From contig CALHTB010000034.1 of NCBI GenBank assembly GCA_938038785.1, positions 1 to 64,000 on the forward strand: a DNA stretch of 64,000 nucleotides, in the 5' to 3' direction. This DNA comes from an uncultured Acidimicrobiales bacterium (lineage in GTDB: Bacteria > Actinomycetota > Acidimicrobiia > Acidimicrobiales > SHLQ01). Positions 45,336-54,026 of the stretch are shown here, one piece after another. Position numbers and translations under genes: made by a program. Position 1 is the first letter of the stretch. The number at the start of each line of letters is the position of its first letter. The notes below the pieces were generated by a model. The model was not told the origin of the DNA, did not search any database, and was given only the letters and a program-made list of their open reading frames with translations.

Positions 45336-45758
45336 GTGACCATCTACCGAAACGCAGCTGCATCAGACGTTGACGCACTCCTCGACCTTTGGGCAACGTG
45401 CGGTGTTGGGGGCGGAGCGCACGTGGACCGTGCCGAAATCACCGAACGACTGCGCGAAGACGACGGCTTCTTCGTCGTAGGTCTCGCTGATGACGGGTCC
45501 CTCCGGTCGAGCGTGATGGGTTGCTATGACAACCACCGTGGTTGGATCAAGCGAATGGTCGTCGACCCCGCACTTCGCCGGTCGGGGGAGGGCCGCCAAC
45601 TCGTGGCCGAACTCGAACAGCGCTTTCTGGCCGCGGGCATCACCAAGATGCGTCTAGCGGTTATCGAGGAGAACGAGACGGCAGGCCACTTCTGGGAATC
45701 GCTCGGCTACGGCGAGATGAAGAACATCCGCTACTTCACCAAAACCATCGATCCGTAG
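45336..45758 (+). CDS. GNAT-family acetyltransferase
   Basis: GWIKRMVVDPALRRSGEGRQLVAELEQRFLAAGITKMRLAVIEENETAGHFWESLGY. Confidence 0.9.
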   Translation: MTIYRNAAASDVDALLDLWATCGVGGGAHVDRAEITERLREDDGFFVVGLADDGSLRSSVMGCYDNHRGWIKRMVVDPALRRSGEGRQLVAELEQRFLAAGITKMRLAVIEENETAGHFWESLGYGEMKNIRYFTKTIDP

Positions 45759-45767
45759 ATCCCGCCT

Positions 45768-45815
45768 GACCCAAACCCACGTTGGATGTCACAGCCCATC
45801 TGTAGGTTGCTCTCC
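45768..45815. repeat. Dispersed repeat (TGACCCAAACCCACGTTGGATGTCA), copy 2
   Basis: Compare 9098-9141. Confidence 0.6.
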
Positions 45816-45888
45816 ACGGCCTCAGCGAGCCCAATCTCGAAGGTTCAGTCCTTCCCATCACCTCCACCAAACTCACCTTGGAGATGTC

Positions 45889-46326
45889 ATGGCTGTTGGC
45901 GAGCACGAGCTCGACCGGTTACGAGCGGAACTCGAAACCAAACTCACAACTGTTACTGTCGACCAGATGAAGACCGCAACGGCGATCAGCGCGTACGGCG
46001 AACGATTCACCGGACTCGAGGCTCGGTTCACCGGATTCGAGGCTCGGTTCACCGGGTTAGAAGCCCGGATGGATGCGTTCGAGTTACGGCTCGACGCGTT
46101 GTCGGCCGACGTTGATCGCCGCTTCGAAGAGGTCAACCGTCGCTTCGAAGAGGTCGACCGTCGCTTTGAGCAGGTCGATCGTCGGCTCGATCGCATTGAG
46201 TCACGGCTCAACACCATCGAGTCGAAGCTCGACCGTCGGTTTGGCTGGCAGACGTTCCTCACTAGTGCCGTTGGCGCACTCGTGCTGTTCGGCGATGTGA
46301 TCCGTCCGCTCATCGGTCTCGGATAG
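45889..46326 (+). CDS. Heptad-repeat coiled-coil protein with C-terminal TM
   Basis: RFTGLEA/RFTGFEA and RRFEEVD-type heptads; C-terminal TFLTSAVGALVLFGDVIRPLIGLG. Confidence 0.8.
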   Translation: MAVGEHELDRLRAELETKLTTVTVDQMKTATAISAYGERFTGLEARFTGFEARFTGLEARMDAFELRLDALSADVDRRFEEVNRRFEEVDRRFEQVDRRLDRIESRLNTIESKLDRRFGWQTFLTSAVGALVLFGDVIRPLIGLG

Positions 46327-46336
46327 GTCTATCCCG

Positions 46337-48457
46337 ATGCCACAACTCACCGAACCGCCGCGTCCAAGCGCGGCCGAAGTCGAAGCCGAACTCACCCAAC
46401 ACATCCAAATGCTCGCTGGCCCCGACGCCTCGCCTCGCCCCGAACAACTCGAGGCCGTCACCGCAGTGGTGTCAGGCCGAAAGCGCACCTTGCTCGTTGC
46501 CCGGACCGGCTTTGGAAAGTCGGCCGTGTACTTCTCGAGTACAAAGATGCTGCGAGACCGGGGATGGGGACCAAGCATCGTCATCTCGCCATTGCTGGCA
46601 CTGATGCGCGACCAGGTCGCTGCCGCCAACAAACTTGGGCTGCGCGCCGAGACCATCAACTCGTCCAACCTCGACGCCTGGGCCGAGATCGAGGACGCCC
46701 TCCATGCCGACGAGATCGACCTGCTGCTCATCGCCCCGGAGCGTCTGGCCAACCCGGGGTTCCGCGAGCGGGTCTTCTCAATGATGCTGTCGCGTCCGTT
46801 TGCGCTCGTGTGTGATGAGGCCCACTGCATCTCGGACTGGGGTCACGACTTCCGCCCCGACTACCTGCGGCTTCGCAAGGTCATCGACGAGCTTCCCGAC
46901 TGGGCTCCCATCCTGGCTACTACGGCGACCGCCAACCAGCGTGTCACCGACGATGTGGCCAGCCAGCTCGGGTCTGACACTGTGGTGCTACGCACAAGCC
47001 TCGATCGTGCATCGCTGCACTGCTCGGTCATCGAACTCGATGACGACGCGCAGCGACTGGCGTGGGTAGCCGACAACCTCGGTGATATCGACGGGTCCGG
47101 CATCATCTATGCCCTCACGGTCGACCAAGCCATCACCGCTGCTGATTGGCTTCGCCAACGGGGCCATGACGTCGCGGCCTACTCGGGTCAGTCCGACAAC
47201 GACGAGCGCGCCAGGCTCGAAGATCGGCTACGGAACAACGAGCTCAAGGCGCTGGTCGCCACCTCGGCGCTGGGTATGGGCTTCGACAAGTCCGACATGG
47301 CGTTCTGTATCCACCTTGGCCTACCACCAACACCGGTTGCCTACTACCAGCAGATTGGTCGCGCCGGCCGCGGTATCGACCACGCCGAAGTTATTGCCCT
47401 GCCCCGGCCAAAAGAGGATGCTCGCATCTGGGCATGGTTCGAGTCGGTATCGATGCCTAGCCAAGAAGTATGCGAACGAGTGCTCGCCGAGCTCAGCCAG
47501 ACCTCAGCGGTTTCTATCCCTCGCCTGGAAGTTGCGGTCAACATGGGCCGCTCTCGACTGAGCACCCTGCTGAGCATTCTTGACGTGCAAGGCGCAGTAA
47601 CGAGAACCAAGGGTGGCTATCTGCGTACCGCTGCCCCGTGGGCCTACGACGGCGAGCTGGCCAAACGGTTGGCCATGTTGCGAGCCGCTGAATCCGAACA
47701 GATGCGCAACTACGCGACCCACACCGGGTGCCGGCTTCGATACCTGCGCGACCTCCTCGATGACGCCGAAGCGGCCGACTGCGGCAGGTGCGATCGCTGC
47801 CGTGCGCAAGCCGGGAACGAACCTCGCTGGGACATTTCGGTCTCATCGAGCGCCGCCGAAGCGCAACGACACCTTCGAGGCGGAGACATTGGCGTTGCGC
47901 CCCGGCGCCAATGGGCCACCGGGCTCGATGAGCCAAAGGGCAAGATCAAGCCCGACCGGCAAGCTCGAATGGGCCGAGCGCTCAGCCGCCTCGGCGATGG
48001 CGGGTGGGGTCCAGAAGTCGCAGCCTTGCTCGATGGCAGCAGTACCGAGATTTCCCCGGACATGGTGAGTGGCATCGTCGGGATCCTGAAGGCATGGGAT
48101 TGGGAGCAGCGCCCCGGTTGGGTCTGCCCGATGCCATCGCGCCGCAATAGCAAGGTCATCGACGCGGTCGCCGGCGAGATTGGCCGCCTGGGCAAGCTGC
48201 CTGTGCATCACGCACTTGTGCGTGACCCAGCTGCGGGTTTTCAAGCCGACCAGTCGAACAGCGCGTTCCAACTTGCCAACGTGTGGGGCGTACTTACTGT
48301 CGACGGCTCTCAACTTCCCGACAGCTCAATCTTGTCGATGCCAGTCCTGATCGTCGACGACACCGCCGACAGCCGATGGACGCTCACCGTCGCGGCGTTC
48401 GAGCTCCAAGCTGCAGGCTCTGGCCCGGCCCTCCCATTCGTCCTGCAGACGAGATAA
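46337..48457 (+). CDS. RecQ-like superfamily 2 ATP-dependent helicase
   Basis: LLVARTGFGKSAVYF; VCDEAHCISDWGHDFRPDY; LGMGFDKSDMAFCIHLGLPPTPVAYYQQIGRAGRG; CGRCDRC. Confidence 0.93.
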   Translation: MPQLTEPPRPSAAEVEAELTQHIQMLAGPDASPRPEQLEAVTAVVSGRKRTLLVARTGFGKSAVYFSSTKMLRDRGWGPSIVISPLLALMRDQVAAANKLGLRAETINSSNLDAWAEIEDALHADEIDLLLIAPERLANPGFRERVFSMMLSRPFALVCDEAHCISDWGHDFRPDYLRLRKVIDELPDWAPILATTATANQRVTDDVASQLGSDTVVLRTSLDRASLHCSVIELDDDAQRLAWVADNLGDIDGSGIIYALTVDQAITAADWLRQRGHDVAAYSGQSDNDERARLEDRLRNNELKALVATSALGMGFDKSDMAFCIHLGLPPTPVAYYQQIGRAGRGIDHAEVIALPRPKEDARIWAWFESVSMPSQEVCERVLAELSQTSAVSIPRLEVAVNMGRSRLSTLLSILDVQGAVTRTKGGYLRTAAPWAYDGELAKRLAMLRAAESEQMRNYATHTGCRLRYLRDLLDDAEAADCGRCDRCRAQAGNEPRWDISVSSSAAEAQRHLRGGDIGVAPRRQWATGLDEPKGKIKPDRQARMGRALSRLGDGGWGPEVAALLDGSSTEISPDMVSGIVGILKAWDWEQRPGWVCPMPSRRNSKVIDAVAGEIGRLGKLPVHHALVRDPAAGFQADQSNSAFQLANVWGVLTVDGSQLPDSSILSMPVLIVDDTADSRWTLTVAAFELQAAGSGPALPFVLQTR

Positions 48458-48469
48458 CGCAGCAATGAG

Positions 48470-48516
48470 ATCTAAAGGCTGAGGCCTACGTAGGACGTGG
48501 GCTACAGCCTCTAGAT
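48470..48516. repeat. 47-bp REP-like element, copy 1
   Basis: ATCTAAAGGCTGAGGCCTACGTAGGACGTGGGCTACAGCCTCTAGAT. Confidence 0.9.
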
Positions 48517-48541
48517 TCCCAAACCGCTCAACCAGGTTGAG

Positions 48542-48588
48542 ATCTAAAGGCTGAGGCCTACGTAGGACGTGGGCTACAGCCTTTAGAT
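48542..48588. repeat. 47-bp REP-like element, copy 2
   Basis: ATCTAAAGGCTGAGGCCTACGTAGGACGTGGGCTACAGCCTTTAGAT. Confidence 0.92.
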
Positions 48589-48590
48589 TC

Positions 48591-49505
48591 TCAGGAGGCG
48601 AGGAACTTTCGGGCCATGTCGACAAGTTCGGTGGGGTGGTCGATGTACATCGACCACAAGATCTCTTGGATGTTCCAGCCAGCGGCCTTTGCGGAGTTTC
48701 GTTTTCGCTTGTCCCGCTCCATTGCAGTGCGACCAGAGTGAAACTTCAGCCCATCAAGTTCCCAACACTTCTTGTGCGCAGGCCATGCCAAGTCGGTTTG
48801 CATGATGAAGTGACCGTCCGCATCGGTGATTCGATACTCAACGACCGGTTTCGGCACTCCATTACTCTCGAGTAGCTGAACGATCAAACGACTGAAGTCG
48901 GACAGCGGGATGGTTTCGTCTTCGATGCGCCACTCGAGTAGCCGACGCATTGGGCCGCATCCGTTGCGTCCTTGGCGCGAGTGTCGTCGTAGACATTCGG
49001 TGAGGTCTTGCCACGTCGTTAGCTTCCTCCGGATGGCGTCTTCGCAGAGACGCTCGAGCTTGTGGAAGCTGACAACCGCAGCGCAATCCAGCAGGGTTCG
49101 TTCGATGCCGGTGCATGGAATTCCTGAGCATATGGTCTCGTCGCGCAGGTGCCATTGGGTCGACTGATGCAGTCGAACAACGTGAAGTGACCGCTTCGGC
49201 TTGTCGACAGTGACTTCAAGTGGCGGTGCACTGAAGAGGTCGAGCCTCCACAAGGCTGCAGCGCAGCGATGCGAAGCGACTCCGCCGGTGTGTATGCACG
49301 CGCCCAATAGCTGACCTGACCACGAATCGGCGATGACAGCGAGGCGGTAAACGGACTGATGAACGCGAAGCCACTCTTTTCGTTGTATTCGAAGCTCGAT
49401 TTGGCGGTCGGATAGGCCGGCAGAACGTGCTTGCGCGCGTGAGATGTAGCCGAACTGCGAGCGACAGATCGCCGCGATTCGTTGGTTGGTCTCGAGTCGA
49501 GACAC
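48591..49505 (-). CDS. AbiEi-like N-terminal plus DUF559/Vsr-like endonuclease-fold protein
   Basis: QFGYISRAQARSAGLSDRQIELRIQRKEWLRVHQSVYRLA; C-terminal WPAHKKCWELDGLKFHSGRTAMERDKRKRNSAKAAGWNIQEILW. Confidence 0.8.
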   Translation of the reverse strand: MSRLETNQRIAAICRSQFGYISRAQARSAGLSDRQIELRIQRKEWLRVHQSVYRLAVIADSWSGQLLGACIHTGGVASHRCAAALWRLDLFSAPPLEVTVDKPKRSLHVVRLHQSTQWHLRDETICSGIPCTGIERTLLDCAAVVSFHKLERLCEDAIRRKLTTWQDLTECLRRHSRQGRNGCGPMRRLLEWRIEDETIPLSDFSRLIVQLLESNGVPKPVVEYRITDADGHFIMQTDLAWPAHKKCWELDGLKFHSGRTAMERDKRKRNSAKAAGWNIQEILWSMYIDHPTELVDMARKFLAS

Positions 49506-49604
49506 GGGTCTTCCCCTTGCGACGCATCATTGGCGCCGTGGACGATCGGGGGAAGTGATCACCACCAGTATGGCGACGACCACTGACATCACCAGAAACT
49601 CGGA

Positions 49605-49651
49605 ATCTAGAGGCTGAGGCCTACGTAGGGCGTGGGCTACAGCCTTTAGAT
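49605..49651. repeat. 47-bp REP-like element, copy 3
   Basis: ATCTAGAGGCTGAGGCCTACGTAGGGCGTGGGCTACAGCCTTTAGAT. Confidence 0.9.
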
Positions 49652-49653
49652 TT

Positions 49654-52600
49654 CTAGGCGGCTTCGGGGGCGCTGACGCGAGTCTTGGTTGTCTTTGGCT
49701 TGAGGCCACGGCTACCCGACGTAGCAACCAGGCGAGCACGAGACTCGGCGAAGTTTGTCGTAAGCAACTTCTCGGCTGCGATTCCCGACATCCAGTCGAG
49801 CACAGTGAAGCGCTGGTCCGATAGCGCACGTGACAGCGAGGCTGCCTCGCACAGGCGGCCAGGTGAATAGTCCTGCCACTCGGTGCTCATGCGCCCGTCG
49901 TAGATGCGATAGACGTCTCCATCGAGAATGGCAACGGCATAGGCGGCGAGCTGGCCATCGAGCCGCAGCGTCGCGATCTCGATTTCCCATTCCTCGTCGC
50001 CGCCTTCAACAACGCGACGCCAGAACTCGCGCTCGGCGGGACGGTCGAGGTCAGAATTACGGCGAGCGTCACGGTCACGGGACACGTGAACTTGCTCGAC
50101 TTCGTCGAGAAGCTCGCTGCTGATTGCCCGACCCCGGTCGAATGCGATGACCATCTCGAGGCCGTCGTTCTCGATCTTGTTCCGTGCTCGGCGAAGCTGC
50201 TTGCGCTTGCTCTTCGAAAGAACTTCGTCGACGTTGTGGGCTGAGGAGAACACTACGCGTGGCACACGGAGCTCGGGAAGGAGCTGGCCGTTGTCGAGTT
50301 CCTCGTTCAGGTAACCCAGGGTTGGATCGTGATCGGGCAATTGCTCGAGGTCGAGTGACCACACCTCCGCGGCGTCGTCGAGTGCCTCGACGATCGCCTT
50401 GGCAAGCGCCTTGGCCGAGGCCGGGTCTCGCGCGGGCAGACCGGCATAGAGCGAGCTGCTGTGACCCAACGCAACAACGGTTGCGCCCTCGGCACGCTTG
50501 TCGATAGCGAGAAGAGCCACCGCTGCAAGCTGCTGAGTCTCGGGTGTGCGAACTTCGACCACCATTGGAGTCCAGTTCGTGAAGGCCTCAGACCAGTGAG
50601 TGAGCCACGGGGTGTGTGCCATGACTGGCATCTTGAGATCGGAGACGAGCTCGTCGATATCGGAGCTGATTTCGCGCATCTCGCTAAGTCCCATGCGGAC
50701 GCTGACGTCATAGCTTCGATCGTGGATTTCATCAGCTGCGGTGCGCCATGCTTCGAGTGGTTCGAGTTCGTCGTCGAGATGATCCTTGAAGAGCTTCGTC
50801 AGTGCTGCACCAGGGAGTGGTCGGCAGTAGTAGAAGCCCTGGCCCCGATCACAGCCGAGGCGGCGCAGAATGTCGGCTTGGTCGGAGTACTCGATGCCCT
50901 CGGCAACGGTGTATGCACCGAGCGCAGATGACAGGTTGACCACCGCTTCGACCAGGGCCGAGGAGGTTGACGAACGGTGAAGCTCGTTGATGAACGAACG
51001 GTCGATCTTGATTGCGTCAACCGGGAACGCCTTCAAGTAGCTAAGCGATGAGTAGCCGGTACCGAAGTCGTCAATGGCGAGCTTTACGCCGATCGTCTTC
51101 AGCTGGCCGAGTAGACCGACGCTTTGTTCCGCGTCGATGGCCAACATCGACTCGGTGATTTCGAGGACGAGATTGCTGGCCTTTACACCGGTCGCTGCAA
51201 TCGCGTTCATCAGGGATCCGATGAGCTGTTCATCTTGGAGCTGACGCATCGAGAGGTTGATCGACACCGAGATGTCTTCGCAGCCTTCGATGTTTTGCCA
51301 CAGTGCGGCTTGACGGCATGACTCGCGAATGACCCAATTGCCGATCGGCACGATCATGCCGTTCTCTTCGGCGAGGTTGATGAACTTGTCCGGGTTGACC
51401 AGGCCTCGTTCAGGGTGCTTCCAGCGAATGAGCGCTTCGACCAAGTCGACCTTGCCCGTCTTGAGGTTGAAGATCGGCTGGAAGTGAAGGAGGAACTCGT
51501 CTTCGTCGAGGGCACGCTGCAAGTCGGCCTTCAGGTCGAGCCGCTCGACAGCGTCTTCATGCATGGCTGCTTCGAAGAACTCATAGCGGCCCTTGCCGCG
51601 GCTCTTCGAGAGGTACATGGCAACGTCGGCGTTACGCATAAGCGTGTCCACGTCGGTGTCGCCGTTGTCGTCCATGGCGATACCGATCGAGGCAAGTGCT
51701 CGAACGGAACGATCTCCGATGTCGATTGGTTCACCGAGAGCTTCGAGTGCCCGGCGGGCGACGTTCATTGCGTCGCGGCGATCAACTGCGCTCTCGAGAA
51801 GGACTGCGAACTCGTCGCCGCCAAAGCGGGCGACGGTGTCGCCATCGCGAACGACGCCTTCGAGGCGGTGGGCAACTTCGGCGAGCAATTGGTCGCCAGC
51901 TTGGTGGCCAAGGCTGTCATTGACGGTTTTGAAATCGTCAAGGTCGATGAAGAGCACCGAGACCGGATGCTTGCTGTCGGCTTTGGCAAGGGCGGCTTCG
52001 GTGCGTTCGGCGAACCGAACACGGTTGGCCAGCCCGGTGAGCGAGTCGTGCTCGGCGTCATGGCGCAGGCGATCCTTGCCCTGTTCGACGGTCTTCATGA
52101 GGTCATAAACGCGCACGAGGATCATGAGGAACAACAGCGCTGAAGCCGCGATGGTCACGGGTCGATCGGCTGCGTTGCCCCAGAAGAGGTCGACCATGGG
52201 CACGCTCAATGTCGCGATGAACATAATGACGAGTTGGACGGGAGTAAGTCGATCTTGATCGGTCTGCTGAGGGTTTGTTCGAGACAGCGTTGGGTGCAAC
52301 CCGGCCAGGGCGAAGCCCACGTAGAACGTCAGCCAGAAGGCGTCAATCCAGGTGCCGGTTTTGAACCCCTCCTCGCTGTTGAGGGCGATGTTGTAGCCCA
52401 TGTCGGCAATGGCAAGCGCTCCGATGGCCATCGCAATGAAGGCGAACGGTGGATGCTTCAGGTGCACGGTTACGAGGAGTCGTGCCGCTACCGCGAGCAG
52501 TGCAACGTCCATGACCGGATAGGCGAGAGACACCGCCAACGAGGCGAACGACTGCTCGTACGTGACGACGTCGTCAACGAACAGGACCCAGATGATGCCG

Positions 52601-53034
52601 AACATCGCGACGGCAACGATGGCGCCATCGATGAGGCTGGCACGGCTTCGGCCTGGAGCGATTTCGCGGACGATCTTGGTGAGGCCGATGATCATCATTG
52701 GGTACATCGCCAGGTAGAACGGGTCCGCGATGCTTGGGAACGGTGGACCAGCCTCGCCGGCTTGCAGTTCGAGAACGTAGTAGATGACGTCTGCGGTAAG
52801 GAACGAGGTCAGGCCGCCAGCGAACCACAGCCACGGCTTCATCGACGGAGGTCGATTCACATAGAGGCCGAGCAACAGCAGCAGGATCGAGAGAAGACCC
52901 ACGCCGTTGTACAACAGCAGCTTTGTGTTCGCCGACTTCTCGACCACGAAGTAGATCGTGGTGAGAGCGATTGCGACGCCGATCCATACCTTCCACGCCA
53001 AACTCATTTGACGGGATCCCAACAATGCGTTCAT
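49654..53034 (-). CDS. Polytopic membrane GGDEF-EAL protein with C-terminal CelD/BcsL-like GNAT domain
   Basis: ~10 N-terminal TMs; RFGGDEFAVLLES; DLVEALIRWKHPERGLVNPDKFI; C-terminal SKRKQLRRARNKIENDGLEMVIAFDR...EFWRRVVEGGDEEWEIEIATLRLDGQLAAYAVAILDGDVYRIYDGRMSTEWQDYSPG. Confidence 0.9.
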   Translation of the reverse strand: MNALLGSRQMSLAWKVWIGVAIALTTIYFVVEKSANTKLLLYNGVGLLSILLLLLGLYVNRPPSMKPWLWFAGGLTSFLTADVIYYVLELQAGEAGPPFPSIADPFYLAMYPMMIIGLTKIVREIAPGRSRASLIDGAIVAVAMFGIIWVLFVDDVVTYEQSFASLAVSLAYPVMDVALLAVAARLLVTVHLKHPPFAFIAMAIGALAIADMGYNIALNSEEGFKTGTWIDAFWLTFYVGFALAGLHPTLSRTNPQQTDQDRLTPVQLVIMFIATLSVPMVDLFWGNAADRPVTIAASALLFLMILVRVYDLMKTVEQGKDRLRHDAEHDSLTGLANRVRFAERTEAALAKADSKHPVSVLFIDLDDFKTVNDSLGHQAGDQLLAEVAHRLEGVVRDGDTVARFGGDEFAVLLESAVDRRDAMNVARRALEALGEPIDIGDRSVRALASIGIAMDDNGDTDVDTLMRNADVAMYLSKSRGKGRYEFFEAAMHEDAVERLDLKADLQRALDEDEFLLHFQPIFNLKTGKVDLVEALIRWKHPERGLVNPDKFINLAEENGMIVPIGNWVIRESCRQAALWQNIEGCEDISVSINLSMRQLQDEQLIGSLMNAIAATGVKASNLVLEITESMLAIDAEQSVGLLGQLKTIGVKLAIDDFGTGYSSLSYLKAFPVDAIKIDRSFINELHRSSTSSALVEAVVNLSSALGAYTVAEGIEYSDQADILRRLGCDRGQGFYYCRPLPGAALTKLFKDHLDDELEPLEAWRTAADEIHDRSYDVSVRMGLSEMREISSDIDELVSDLKMPVMAHTPWLTHWSEAFTNWTPMVVEVRTPETQQLAAVALLAIDKRAEGATVVALGHSSSLYAGLPARDPASAKALAKAIVEALDDAAEVWSLDLEQLPDHDPTLGYLNEELDNGQLLPELRVPRVVFSSAHNVDEVLSKSKRKQLRRARNKIENDGLEMVIAFDRGRAISSELLDEVEQVHVSRDRDARRNSDLDRPAEREFWRRVVEGGDEEWEIEIATLRLDGQLAAYAVAILDGDVYRIYDGRMSTEWQDYSPGRLCEAASLSRALSDQRFTVLDWMSGIAAEKLLTTNFAESRARLVATSGSRGLKPKTTKTRVSAPEAA

Positions 53035-53135
53035 GCACAGATCATCGGTGTTTCAGCGGGTTTCTCAATGGGACATTTGCATTTGAATCGTTCGGCCCAT
53101 GCCTAGTTCTGGTCATCCCAGAACTGAAGAAGGAT

Positions 53136-54026
53136 CTATCCCGCTCCGAGGCTCACAAACACCAACGCGGAGCTGGCCATCGCCAGCCCGAAGAGCTGAA
53201 CTCGACTCAATTGTTCGTTGAGGAACAGTCGAGCCAACAACACCGTCGCTACGGGGTACAGCGACACGACGGCGGCCACCCAGGTGATGCTGCCGTCGGC
53301 GAGCGCGAGCAGATACAAGCTGTTCGCCGCGCAGTCGAGTACCCCGGCGACGCCGATCGATGGATAGTCGGCGGAGTCGAGATGGCTCCATGCCTTTCGC
53401 GCGGTGAGCAGCACGCCAAGCAAGCCAATGGAGGCAACCCGGGCACCGATCAGCGGAAACAGTCCGGAGTTCTCCGAGGTTTGGGCCAACGCCACAAAGA
53501 ACAAACCAAAGCCAAGGCCCGCGACCACTGAAAGCCGACGAGTTTCGCCGACTTGGGTTCGAAGGATGCTCCGAGCCCGTGGGCTCAACGTTCGCGATAG
53601 CGCCGCGGTCTCGATGCTGCCGACCGAAACGATGATCGCCGCAGGAATGGCCAGGGCGATACCGAACAGCGTTGGGCGGTTGGGGATCTCTCCCATGAGC
53701 AGGCCGGCGGTCACTGGCACGAGCGACCCAACGAGACCGGTTACGGCCGCTGCCGTGGTCATCGGGCCTTCAGCGAGAGCTCGATAGAACGTGGTGAGGC
53801 CGACCGTTGCGCCCAAACCGCCAAGGGCTCCCCACAACATGTCGGGCAGGGTTGGTTCGCCGCCGCCAAAGCCAATGACAAGCAGTATTCCAATAGCGGC
53901 AAACGAGATGACTTGCACCACGAGGGTTACTAGTGCGGCATCGTTTCGTTTGGTCGCGAGAGCCCCGGTGAAGTCGGATGCTCCGTATGAGACGCCCGAT
54001 AGGACTGCGAGAAGGACAGCAAACAT
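53136..54026 (-). CDS. EamA/DMT-family transporter
   Basis: Multi-TM, GVSYGASDFTGALATKR, ATVLLARLFLNEQLSRVQLFGLAMASSALVFVS. Confidence 0.88.
   Translation of the reverse strand: MFAVLLAVLSGVSYGASDFTGALATKRNDAALVTLVVQVISFAAIGILLVIGFGGGEPTLPDMLWGALGGLGATVGLTTFYRALAEGPMTTAAAVTGLVGSLVPVTAGLLMGEIPNRPTLFGIALAIPAAIIVSVGSIETAALSRTLSPRARSILRTQVGETRRLSVVAGLGFGLFFVALAQTSENSGLFPLIGARVASIGLLGVLLTARKAWSHLDSADYPSIGVAGVLDCAANSLYLLALADGSITWVAAVVSLYPVATVLLARLFLNEQLSRVQLFGLAMASSALVFVSLGAG

Noticed and set aside
48326-48625. ORFs with repeated peptide KAVAHVLRRPQPLDL (also 49527..49829)
   Set aside because: Peptide repeats are just translations of the 47-bp REP-like elements.
51415-53106. Plus-strand ORFs of 242 and 290 aa
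   Set aside because: Antisense to the GGDEF-EAL protein.
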